Below are positions 1 through 9,897 of a stretch of 64,000 nucleotides of DNA, piece after piece. Source of the DNA: Fagopyrum homotropicum. Its lineage: Eukaryota > Streptophyta > Magnoliopsida > Caryophyllales > Polygonaceae. The notes under the pieces are model-generated. The model was not told the DNA's origin. It ran no database searches and saw only the letters and a list, made by a program, of their open reading frames with translations. The position numbers and the translations under genes are program-made. Each line of letters begins with the position of its first letter. Within the stretch, counting starts at the first letter, position 1. Location of the stretch: contig BSWB01000001.1 in assembly GCA_033239125.1 (NCBI GenBank), forward strand, positions 40,831,501 through 40,895,500. Direction: 5' to 3'.

Positions 1-1
1 T

Positions 2-3000
2 TTAGGAAAGCTTCAAGGGTTGGAGAACCGCATCATTAAGGTTGACGATCAAATTTCTAAGGTTGATAAAGCTCAAAAGGTTTTAGAAAACCAAATGTTC
101 AGCCATGCGGAGGAAGTTCCTAGGAATCAAGGGAAACTTCCAGGAAAGACGGAGGACAACCCAAAGGGAAGAGTGATGGCAATCACAACTAGGAGCGGAG
201 TGACTACCACCGATCCGCAGCCTAAGTTCGTTGAAGTCCCCGTAGAGAAAGACAAAGAGAAGGGGAAGGAGAAGGAAGATGCCTATGTTCCTCCTCCAGC
301 TTACAAACCTCCCCTACCATTCCCTCAATCTAGAGCGAGAGCGCGCCTAGATAAACAGTTTGGTAAGTTCATAGAACTCATGAGCAAGCTGTATATTAAT
401 ATACCATTTATTGATGCTATTGTAGGTATGCCGGCTTATGGTAAGTTCTTGAAGGAGCTCCTCTCCAACAAGAGGAAGCTAGAAGACTTCGGAGAGGTTA
501 AGATGAGTTCGGATTCTTCGGATCTCATCAAGACCATGAAGGAAAAAATGCCCCCAAAGCTAAAGGATCCGGGGTCATTTTGCATTCCCATAGGAGTGGG
601 AGATGTCACATACGATGCGTTATGTGACTTAGGAGCAAGTGTGAGCATCATACCACTTGCATTGTGTAGGAAGATCGGTTTAGGCGACCCTAAACCGGTG
701 AAGATAACGTTGTACATGGCGGATCGATCCATCACTCGCCCCGTCGGTATCGTAGAAGACGTCCCGGTCAAGCTCGGTAAATTCTTTGTTCCCATTGATT
801 TTGTTGTGCTTGGCATTCCTGCAGATAGTCCGGTCCCGATCATACTTGGAAGACCGTTTCTTGCAACTTCCGGCTGCATAGTCGATTGCAAGAATGGTAG
901 ACTCGCTTTTCATATAGGAGAAGAGAAAGTAGAGTTCGTTCTTTCCACTCTAGTGAAGGAGCCAATCTTTGATGAGGATGTATTCGATATCCAAGACGAA
1001 GAAGGGTTGTCTAGGGAGAAGGTAAGTGCGATCCTCTTTAACGATCCTTTACAAAAAGTTATCACTATGAGTCTAACAAATGTAGGGGAAGAAGAAGAGT
1101 GCAATGAGGCAATTGAAGCCTTGGAAGCACAAGAAGAGATGCATGAAGTGGTGTTTGAAAAACTCCACGATGAGGTAGAAAACGTGAGAATCCACGGCCA
1201 CACACTATATTCCACGGCCGTGGATTTCACAACCAAAACCGTGTCCCACTCCAGGGGGTTATACGGTCGTGGAGAAGATATGACAACCGTATTTCCCTTC
1301 CACGCCCTAAACCACGGCCGTGGAGGACAAGAGGAACCCATAATTTTGGGCGTGGAAAGGAGTGATCGAGACACTTCTTCAACTTCTTCTGATTCTTCTC
1401 CCACACACTCATCACCCTTAGAAACTTCTAAGGAGACATCGGATGCTTCTCAAGGATCGTTGGAAGCTCCGAAAGCAATGGAACTCAAACCACTTCCTAC
1501 TCATCTAAGGTACGCTTTTCTAGGACCTAATTCTACCTTTCCGGTTATTGTTAGTTCCGATCTAAGCATAGATGAACATAATCAGCTCATGATTGTCCTT
1601 AGGAAACATAGGAAAGCTTTAGGCTATACTATTGAGGACTTAGTAGGAATTAAACCCTCCCTATACATGCATAAGATACTAATGGAGGAAGATTTTAGAA
1701 CTTCAAGACAACCTCAAAGGCGGTTGAATCCGACCATGAAGGAGGTTGTCAAGAAGGAAATTCTTAAGCTTCTTGATGCAGGTATCATCTACCCTATTTC
1801 CGATAGTAAGTGGGTGAGTCCGGTTCAAGTAGTTCCGAAGAAGGGAGGAATGACGGTCATCACCAACAAGAACAACGAACTCATTCCTACCCGAACTGTG
1901 ACGGGATGGCGGATGTGCACAGACTACCGCAAGCTCAACAATGCAACACGGAAGGATCATTTCCCATTGCCATTCATTGATCAAATGCTTGAAAGGTTAG
2001 CACAACATTCACATTTTTGCTACCTTGACGGTTATAGTGGTTTCTTTCAGATTTCGATACACCTGGATGATCAAGAGAAGACCACATTCACGTGCCCATG
2101 GGGTACGTTTGCTTATAGGAGAATGCCGTTCGGGCTTTGCAACGCCCCAGCCACCTTCCAACGGTGCATGATGGCCATCTTCTCCGAATACGTAGAGGAA
2201 ATCATGGAGGTCTTCATGGACGACTTCTCCGTATACGGTTCCTCTTTTAACGATTGCCTTTCTAACCTTTCTCTTGTTTTGCAAAGGTGTGAAGACACTA
2301 ACCTAGTTCTTAATTGGGAGAAGTGTCAATTTATGGTTAAGGAAGGAATTGTATTAGGTCACTTAGTCTCTAGTAGAGGAATAGAAGTAGATAAAGCTAA
2401 GATAGAGACCATAGAGAAACTTCCTCCCCCAACTTCGGTGAAAGGGATAAGAAGTTTCCTAGGACATGCTGGATTTTATAGACGTTTCATTAAAGACTTT
2501 TCTAAGATATCAAAACCTCTCACTAATCTATTGATGAAAGATGCGGTTTTTGAGTTTTCGCAGGAATGTTTGGATGCGTTTAACACCATTCGGCAAGCTC
2601 TAATTTCAGCACCTATTATCCAACCTCCGGATTGGACTCTTCCCTTTGAGGTTATGTGCGATGCTAGTGACGTAGCTATAGGAGCTGTTCTTGGACAACG
2701 AAAGGAAGGGCGAACCCATGTCATATACTATGCTAGCAAGACGCTAGATGAAGCGCAACTCAACTACGCCACTACCGAAAAAGAATTTATAGCCATTGTC
2801 TATGCTATTGACAAGTTTCACTCTTATCTTGTAGGTGCAAAGGTGATTGTCTACACGGATCATGCTGCGATCCGGTACCTCCTTGCGAAGAAAGATGTGA
2901 AGCCAAGGCTAATTAGATGGATTCTTCTCCTACAAGAATTCGATCTTGAGATCCGCGACAAGAAAGGTTCAGAAAATTCTGTTGCGGATCATTTGAGTCG

Positions 3001-3514
3001 CCTAACACATCTAGAGGACGACCATTTACTCATCGATGACTCCTTCCCGGACGAACACCTACACATTATAGAGGAGTGCATCGACGTGATCTCCAAAGGT
3101 AACGAACCATGGTTTGCTGATTTTGTTAACTATTTGGTTTGTCAGGAGATACCACCCGGATTATCCTACGCACAAAGGAAGAAGTTCTTTAAGGATGTCC
3201 GGGAATACTTTTGGAACGAGCCTCTCCTCTTTAAGAGAGGTCCGGATGACATCATTCGGCGATGTGTGCCGGAAGATGAGATGCAAAGTGTCATCCGTCA
3301 TTGTCATTCACTACCTTGTGGAGGACAGCTAGTTCGAACAAGACTAGCGCAAAGGTATTGCAATCCGGATTCTTTTGGCCTACCTTATTTAGAGATGTGC
3401 AATCCTTTGTTTCTTGTTGCGATGCTTGTCAAAGAACAGGCAATATCTCTAGGAGGAATGAGATGTCCCTCAACAACATCCAAGAGGTGGAGATTTTCGA
3501 CGTTTGGGGAGTAG
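2..3514 (+). pseudogene. Element A gag-pol, upstream part (gag end, protease, RT, RNase H, integrase zinc finger)
   Basis: The frame is open from base 2, so the protein continues left of the window. It starts in the end of Gag, then an aspartic protease with D-L-G-A (626-637) in place of the usual D-S/T-G-A, as is common in Athila. A variable linker (about 1130-1450) follows, then RT with YLDG (2021) and the catalytic F-M-D-D-F (2213-2227), RNase H with CDAS (about 2656) and TDH (about 2854), and the start of the integrase H-H-C-C finger (about 3299). Against element C one base is missing near 3327, so the last 60 or so codons of this frame are nonsense; the true continuation is in the next feature. 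No other stop is present. Confidence 0.92.
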
Positions 3515-4383
3515 ACTTCATGGGACCATTCCCATCTTCTTGTGGAAACCAATACATACTATTAGCGGTAGACTACGTTTCTAGATGGGTGGAAGCAATT
3601 GCCTCTCCCACCAATGATGCCATGGTGGTGGTTAAGTTCTTCAACAAGACCATCTTCCCGCGATTCGGGACGCCAAGGACGATCATTAGTGATGGAGGTT
3701 CTCACTTCATTGCCCGGCGCTTTGAAGCTCTTCTAGCTAAGTATGGGGTTACTCACAAGATTGCTACCCCCTATCATCCACAAACAAGTGGACAAGTTGA
3801 GATCTCAAATAGGGAGATCAAAGGAATCCTAGAGAAGACGGTTTCAAGGACTAGGAAGGATTGGTCTTTGAAGCTTGACGATGCATTGTGGGCATACCGG
3901 ACTGCATACAAGACTCCCATAGGAACCACACCATACAACCTTGTGTATGGGAAGTCTTGTCACTTGCCGGTAGAGTTGGAGCACAAAGCGTTTTGGGCTA
4001 TCAAGTGGTTGAACTTCAGCATGAAGGAAACGGGAGAGAAGCGTCTCCTAGACATCAATGAGCTGGATGAACTCTGCTTGAATGCTTATGAAAACGCTAA
4101 GATCTATAAGGAGAGAGAAAAGCATTGGCATGATAAGCATATCATTCCAAAGGACTTCAAAGAAGGAGATCAAGTTCTCCTCTTCAATTCAAGGCTTCGT
4201 CTCTTTCCAGGTAAGTTTAAATCTCGTTGGACCGGACCTTTTCTAATTAAGCGTATTTTCCCCCATGGTGCAGTTGAAGTATGGGGTGAAACAGGCGGAA
4301 GCTTTAAGGTGAACGGCCAACGACTCAAGAAGTATACGCCGGAACTCCAAACCGAAGAGTTCGCGCCTACCGCACTCGAATAA
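3328..4383 (+). pseudogene. Element A integrase core and C-terminal domain (frame-shifted from gag-pol)
   Basis: This is the continuation of gag-pol in another frame after the one-base loss near 3327. It holds the C-x2-C half of the zinc finger (CDACQRTGN, about 3420), then the catalytic triad D (3514), D (3691) and E (3799), with 35 residues between the second D and E, and a C-terminal GPF-type module (about 4230-4340, RWTGPFLIKR). Family role: joins element cDNA to chromosomal DNA. The stop is at 4381-4383. The triad is intact, so the frameshift may be the only lesion in the visible part of pol. Confidence 0.9.
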
Positions 4384-4418
4384 GTGCGAGATTGGTCTAG
4401 CTACGGACCTTAAATAAA

Positions 4419-4442
4419 GCGCTTCTTGGGAGGCAACCCAAG
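4419..4442 (+). other. Conserved non-coding element just after pol
   Basis: The block GCGCTTCTTGGGAGGCAACC lies 35-60 bases after the integrase stop and recurs at the same place in element C (62951-62970). Here CTTGGG and CCCAAG can pair across AGGCAA to make a small hairpin; in C the right arm is changed, so the primary sequence is better conserved than the stem. Position is between pol and the downstream ORF. Function unknown. Confidence 0.6.
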
Positions 4443-4627
4443 GTATTGCATTTTTGTTTTTGCTTTTGATTCATAGATTAGCTTAGTATAGACGTTTTTG
4501 CTTTGTTTTGCCTTCGATTCCTTCCGGTATGTTCGTGTTTTTGGATGTAGGAACGATGGAAAAGGAAAAGGAGAGGATAATGTTGAAGAAAAGTGACAAA
4601 ATTTGGACTTTGGAGCTTTACAGAGAG

Positions 4628-4735
4628 TTCCACGGCCTAAACCACGGTCGTGACAGCTACAGTGACCGTAATTTCCAAAAGCCTTTGAAAAATCACAAAA
4701 ACCACGGTTCCGTACAATTCCACGGCCGTGGAACA
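4628..4735 (+). promoter_or_regulatory. Palindrome cluster upstream of internal TATA (element A)
   Basis: Within about 110 bases lie an exact CCACGGCCGTGG (4720-4731) and partial copies (CCACGGCCTAAACCACGGTCGTG, split across 4630-4652; CCACGGTTCCGT near 4702). The cluster stops about 40 bases before TATATAAA at 4774. The same arrangement, sites then TATA, is present in the LTR promoter of this element. Binding function is inferred. Confidence 0.5.
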
Positions 4736-4773
4736 CCCCGACAGACCGTGATTTTCAAAATTTTGCCTATGAC

Positions 4774-4781
4774 TATATAAA
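4774..4781 (+). promoter_or_regulatory. Internal TATA box upstream of the ATHILA ORF
   Basis: TATATAAA sits 436 bases before the ATG at 5210. Element C has the same octamer 446 bases before its ORF (63389-63396). The shared spacing and the motif cluster just upstream suggest a second promoter serving the downstream ORF. Not proven; AT-rich DNA gives chance TATA boxes. Confidence 0.5.
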
Positions 4782-5209
4782 CCACGTTCTTCACAAAAAT
4801 CACCCACAAAACCCCTCTTCCACGACCTAAATGCCGAAATCCACGACCCTCTCTCAAATCCTCGTTTCTTAATCGTTTTTAACGATTCTTCTTCCCAAAT
4901 TGAAGCAAATTCGACCACCAACAAGATCCAAGCGACGAATCGAGCGGAAATTCACCAAGGAACGCACAATTTGGATTTTTAAATCCGAAAAATAGGTTTT
5001 TCCACTCTTCTTGATCTTTGTCGATTTGGTTCGTTTTTGTTAGAGATTTTAGGAAGAACTGATTGAAATTGGAGGAAATTAGATTAGGGATGCCTGTTTG
5101 TTGAGATTGAGTGCTGAATTCTGAGATTTGCGAATTTCTGAGACGAACCACGGTTCCTGGGAGAACCACGGCCGTGGAACCCCTAGAACAGCCCGTAATT
5201 TTTGACAAA

Positions 5210-6772
5210 ATGGACTTTGTGAGGAGAGTTTTGGGGAGGATCAAAGAGAAGAAGGATAACCAGAACAAGAAGAGGAAGGGTAATCCCTCCTCTTCCTCAT
5301 CCTCTAGAGCACCACCACCCTCTTCCCCTTCACCTCCATCATCACCTTCCTCACCCTCACCACCTAGCCCTCGAGTACCGACCATTCATGAGGATCACCT
5401 TGCTGCACTCGAGAGGATCCATGAGAGACCTGTGATTGGACCTAGGTACCTTTTGTTAGAGCATCTAACTCCTCTTAACATAGTTGATGACCTCACTTGG
5501 CTCTTGGATAGAGCCGGACTTATTGTCTTCTCGGCTATCCGAGAAGACGCTTATGAGGAGATTACACGGGAGGTTGTGACGTCTTTCGAGCACAGCCATG
5601 TAGACAGGACCGTCTCTTTCCGTCTTATGGAAAGAGACTATCATTTTACCATCCGTGAGTTCGGGACCTTCTTCGGGTTTCATGAGACCTTTAACAGTCG
5701 TTTTCCTAGTGGCGTTTACGCCAAGGACTTTTGGGAGGAGGTGGCGATGATTTACGCCAGCGAGGACTGCTGCCAGCCCGCTGACACCAAGGCTAGGTTG
5801 ATGTACCACCTAGCCTTGAAGATTTCTCATCGTGTTCTTTTGGAGTGTCTCTTTCCTAGGACGGAGACGCCCCAAAAGATCAAGACGGATGAGCTCTTTT
5901 TGCTTTACTCCATGCTGTACGGGCGCCGAGCTGACTGTGCCACTCTCTTGGCTGCTACTATGAGCAAGCTCAAGAACAAGAAGAAGGGCAACATCGGATA
6001 TGGTGGGATACTTACCCACCTTGCTAGGAGCTTGGGTGTTGATTTTTCTGCTTGTACCCGCATACCGGCCGTTCCCTTAGGACTTCATGCCTTCATGACT
6101 AGGGGTCTCATCTTCCCCACACATAGAGGTCCGCCTTATGCGGCCATGCCTTGGGAGAGCAAGACGGGTAGGGGTATAGAGTGGCTACCGGAGTACTCCA
6201 TTATGGCGGGACGCCATAATTGGAAGGAGACGTTCGCTGCTATGCATGCGAACAGGATAGCAGCTCCCCCATATGTCCCACCACCAGTTGTTGAGGAGGA
6301 GGAGATGGGAGATCAGTTTGAGGGTGGAGGAGGAGCCGAGCAGGAGTTTGGCACGTTTCCGGATCAGCCGGAGGCGGCTCCCGATGCACCTAGACGTTCT
6401 CCACGTCCAGCTAGAGCTTCAGGTTTGTCTTCTTGCCGCGCTAGCGTGAGTGAGAGACCTACATGGATGACCACACCTCCTGCATGGTACGGAGCTTCAC
6501 CTCCTTGGTCCACAGAGCAGTCAGCAGCACCAGCACCAGCACCATCCGACGCTCCAGCATGGTACAGTCAGGCTCCGGGATGGTATGAGCAGATGCCGGA
6601 TTGGGCTACTGGCCTTTCGGAGAGAGTAGGAGCATTGGAGATCCGAGCCGATGCTAGAGATGGACGCTTAGACGACCTCGACCACATGATGAGGGATGTC
6701 TACCGCCAGCAGTTTGGGCGGTTTTATTATCCTAGCTTCTCTCCATTCCCGCCTCCACCAGCGCCACAGTGA
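5210..6772 (+). CDS. ATHILA ORF-1-type protein (env-position ORF) of element A
   Basis: Intact 520-codon frame downstream of pol, in the place called env-like in Athila elements. It resembles the ATHILA ORF-1 family: a basic start (MDFVRRVLGRIKEKK), a Ser/Pro-rich linker (residues about 25-60), then a conserved globular part with motifs such as FREFGTFFGF-like (I-R-E-F-G-T-F-F-G-F), LMYHLALKISHR and GGILTHLARSLGV, then an acidic Gly/Glu patch and a Pro/Trp-rich tail with an amphipathic stretch near the end. I see no signal peptide, no transmembrane helix and no furin-like site, so a true envelope role is not supported by this copy. The frame extends upstream to 5111, but ATG 5210 is chosen because element C starts its homologue at the equivalent place (METLKK, 63835) after a similar leader. 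Function unknown; DNA or RNA binding is possible. Confidence 0.82.
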   Translation: MDFVRRVLGRIKEKKDNQNKKRKGNPSSSSSSRAPPPSSPSPPSSPSSPSPPSPRVPTIHEDHLAALERIHERPVIGPRYLLLEHLTPLNIVDDLTWLLDRAGLIVFSAIREDAYEEITREVVTSFEHSHVDRTVSFRLMERDYHFTIREFGTFFGFHETFNSRFPSGVYAKDFWEEVAMIYASEDCCQPADTKARLMYHLALKISHRVLLECLFPRTETPQKIKTDELFLLYSMLYGRRADCATLLAATMSKLKNKKKGNIGYGGILTHLARSLGVDFSACTRIPAVPLGLHAFMTRGLIFPTHRGPPYAAMPWESKTGRGIEWLPEYSIMAGRHNWKETFAAMHANRIAAPPYVPPPVVEEEEMGDQFEGGGGAEQEFGTFPDQPEAAPDAPRRSPRPARASGLSSCRASVSERPTWMTTPPAWYGASPPWSTEQSAAPAPAPSDAPAWYSQAPGWYEQMPDWATGLSERVGALEIRADARDGRLDDLDHMMRDVYRQQFGRFYYPSFSPFPPPPAPQ

Positions 6773-8135
6773 TTGATTTCATGACCGTTCGCTTTAGCCA
6801 TTCCACCGCCACTTTGTGAGTTTCTTTTTCTTTTCTTCTTTTCTTTCTTTCTTTTGAACATTAGGGACAATGTTCGTCCTATGTATGGGGTGGGATGTAC
6901 TAAAAGTTTGTAATAACTCTTACTCACTATGTTTGCTTCTATTCGAGACTACCATTGCATATTCATTATATTGTTGCACGTTTCATTATTGCATTACATG
7001 AAAAAGAACTTGAAAAACCCATAAAAATTGAAAAATTTTGAAAATTTTGTGCTTCTAAGGAATTGAGATGATTTCCATGATAATCGCTGCTTGTGAATTG
7101 AGTTTGATGACAATTGCATGCTTAAACGATTAGTGAATTGAAAAGAAATTGAATGTGTTGATTGTGCTTCTTTTGCAAGTTTCATAATGTGATGAATATT
7201 ACCTAAATCATGTTGAGAAATTGAAGTTGAAATCACACTATAAGTTCTTATACTTCTTGTTGAGATGATTAAGGCAATTCGATTTTTTTCTTTCTTCTTT
7301 CTTTGATCATTTTAGCTCCTCATTGAAATATTGACCTCCTTTACCTATCCGGGAATTTGGAGAAGTGAATGAAAAAGGCATGTTTGATGTGGGAGGGCCA
7401 TGAGAGCAATTATTTGCAATCAAAAGATTAGAAAGAAATTCTAGGTTTGGGGAAGTCAATCATGATAATGAGTAACTCGGCACCATTCACATAGCCGGGT
7501 GTTTGTGTCTTGCCAAAGTCGGATTGAGCGATATTCCTAGCGGATTATGGTATGTGCGCTAAGGGTTTGAGGCATCTCGTAAAAATTGAGAAACGCCAAT
7601 CTCCTAGGCTTCGGTTTTTGTGCACCTCTGTCCATAACTCCAAAAGTAAAGTCGAAAAATGAAAAGAAGAGAGCGAAGCTCTAAGTTGAAGGTGTTGCGG
7701 AAACCGCAAAAGAAGAAGAAGGAGTAGTTGTCCACTTTCCCGGATTCATGCACCACATTCCTTAAAGTTTCCTTCCCTTTCCACATTCTAGACCTTTTTC
7801 TTTGAAAGTCCTTAAGATCAAAAGAATGTTATATGACTTGGTGATCTAAATTGAAGTTTCTTATGATTGATTTTGATAATGTTTAAAGGTTATGATGTTT
7901 GTATGGAAGTTTGATTAATTCATGAGTTTTCTTTACTCTTTACTCTTTGATTAAGTGTATGAAAGTCTTATAAACGATTGAAGCAAGATTTGAGAATGAT
8001 CTATTCTTTAGAAGGCACATTCCTCCAAAAGAAGTATTGCTTTGAAGAAGGTACACATATTTCATCCTAACTCTTGTTTAAAAGCTTTTGAAAGACCTTG
8101 CTTAGGGACAAGCAAGTTGCAAGTATGGGGTTATT
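6773..8135 (+). other. Untranslated 3' spacer of element A
   Basis: No gene. Just after the ORF is a pyrimidine-rich run, then GAACATT-AGGGAC-AATGTTC (6856-6875), a 7-bp stem with a 6-base loop followed by GGGGTGGGA. A block of this kind (ACAATGTT followed by a G-rich tract) is common near the 3' end of Tat/Athila elements and may act as a secondary polypurine tract. The remainder up to 8135 is AT-rich and non-coding, ending with a short G-rich tract (about 8125-8131) before the LTR. Confidence 0.6.
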
Positions 8136-8428
8136 TGTTAGCATGAAATATTGTGATATTTTAGGCACGTTTTCTAAGTGTATTTGATTCATATTGATAG
8201 TCTTTGATTTAGCATTATTGCATTTGTGAGCTAGTTTGCCTATATTGTTGATATGGATGTCTACACTAGCTTTATGTTGATTATAGGTGATTGAGAGCCA
8301 TTTCCGAACGGAATCGAGCAAAGATGAGTTGATTGAGTATGTCCATGGATTGAGGGCATTCTTAGGAGCAAAATGAGTGTCAACTTCAGGAATGCACGAG
8401 GCTAGGGAAGAATCACGTTCTTGCCCTA

Positions 8429-8604
8429 AACCACGCTCTAAAATACGGCCGTACTACAAACCACGTTCAGTTCCACGGCCGTGGAACCCTGCAGGAGAAG
8501 CGTGATTCATTCCAGGAGCTTTTACGGTCGTGGAATCCATGGTTCAAACCGTGTTGATTCCCACGCTCTAAATTACGGTCGTGGAACCTTCCACGACCGT
8601 GATC
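8429..8604 (+). promoter_or_regulatory. Palindrome array in the LTR promoter of element A
   Basis: Contains exact CCACGGCCGTGG at 8473-8484 and many half or variant copies (ACGGCCGTAC, TTACGGTCGTGG, CCACGACCGTGA), often separated by short linkers such as CTCTAAA. It ends about 75 bases before the TATA box. Arrangement suggests a multi-site upstream activating region. Confidence 0.55.
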
Positions 8605-8679
8605 TTGGCGATCTTTTTCGCCACATTTTGAAGCCACGATCTTTTGAAGATTGGGCCGGGTCGATATTTTATCTTGCCC

Positions 8680-8687
8680 TATAAAAA
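8680..8687 (+). promoter_or_regulatory. LTR TATA box, element A
   Basis: TATAAAAA within CCCTATAAAAAGACGG, about 545 bases into the LTR; the related LTR of element B has TATAAAAGG at the equivalent place (14825-14833, minus strand). Confidence 0.65.
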
Positions 8688-9897
8688 GACGGACGAAGAG
8701 AGATTCCGTCATCTCCGCTTAGACGCACTTTTGCGACTTCGCTTTAGGCTTACACTTACGACATCGCGACTTGGAGATTTTGGCGATTCTTGCAAAAGAC
8801 GTATTTTGCCCTCTTCCTTAGAGTTGCCCTAATCTCGCACTTTTGGTGGAGATTGCTGTGGAGATTTCCGGATTGACGGAAGATCGGAGTTTTTGGAAGA
8901 TTGTTGCAAGAAGATTTCTCTTCTTGTTTAGGTTTGATTTAGAGGACGGATTGACATCCCGTTCTTCTTTCTTTCCTAAGATTGTGATTGTTTGCTTTAT
9001 TCTGAATCTATTGACAATATTCATTCTTGATTGTGACTTTGAGATTGGTTTGAAGTTTATTGGAAGTTTTCGGAAGTTTTCATCTTTCAATCTTTAAATC
9101 TTTGAATTTGATATCATAATGATGATTGTTGGCTAAAAACCCTTAACGATTCTAAGGTGAAGGGTTGATAGTTGTGGCTTAGATGATGATAGATCGATTG
9201 TAAACAGATTAGACCCTGAGAGTTAGAGAGAATCGTCGACGAACCCTAAATCACGGTTTGTTCTTGAGTTCCACGACCGTGGAATCTCAAGATCCACCTG
9301 TAATTTCCCTTAAGTTTACGAACCTGCTTTTACTTTAATCCAAAGTTAAAGATTTGCTTTAATTTAGTCTATTCTTGCCTTTTCTAGGTGGTAGTGAAGG
9401 CTCAACAACCTTTACCTCGATTGTGAGTGTCACAACCGTAATAGGTTAAGTTAATCTTGATCCTTGGATTACAAGTTTGGGTATTTAACATTAATTCTTG
9501 CCTTTAGAACCTTTCTATATTGAAGCCTCAACAACCTGTATAGAAAGTGTCTTGTAGGTGAGTCATATAAGGTTTTTGGAACTTCACCGTACGATTACCT
9601 TACATTAGCATACCTTTTCATATCTCAACTCTGTCTTTATATCATTAAATATATCTTGAATCGATTGCCACGACTGGATACTTGGATCTTTAGGATTGTT
9701 GTTTTCCCAATAATTTGCAAAGCTCTTACATTTACCTGCTTGATAATCTGAAATCGAATTTGTTTTTCCCCAAATCCCTGTGTTCGATACTCTGGAATAC
9801 TTGCTAATCTACGCCGATCCGTACACTGCGGGTTCGCTTGCTTGATTCTAGTTTTATAAATTTAAAGCTTATTTGCACGCACGTTTAGGGGCAAACA

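Larger units (their letters stand above)
1..9897 (+). mobile_element. Athila-like Ty3/gypsy retrotransposon A, 5' end outside window
   Basis: Order on the plus strand is gag end, protease, reverse transcriptase, RNase H, integrase, an untranslated spacer, an ATHILA-type ORF, a long 3' spacer and a 3' LTR ending in CA at 9897. Integrase lying after RNase H marks Ty3/gypsy; the extra ORF after pol plus the ATHILA ORF signature marks the Athila lineage. At 9898 the sequence changes without spacer to the minus-strand RT gene of element B, so A is inserted in B. Its 5' LTR, primer site and most of gag must lie left of base 1. One frameshift in integrase makes the copy non-autonomous. Confidence 0.93.
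8136..9897 (+). repeat. 3' LTR of element A (1762 bp)
   Basis: Starts TGTTAGCATG and ends GGGGCAAACA, giving the TG...CA ends. The inverted copy of the same family is at 13735-15391 (1657 bp) as the 5' LTR of element B. The upstream half carries the palindrome cluster and a TATA box; the downstream half carries one more imperfect palindrome pair near 9271 followed by the conserved block with TCCGTACACTGCGGGTTCGC (9808-9838). The next base after CA belongs to the RT gene of element B. Confidence 0.92.

Noticed and set aside
4508..5385. Short plus and minus frames in the spacer between pol and the ATHILA ORF of element A
   Set aside because: They follow the palindrome-rich spacer, have no counterpart in element C, and show no motif.
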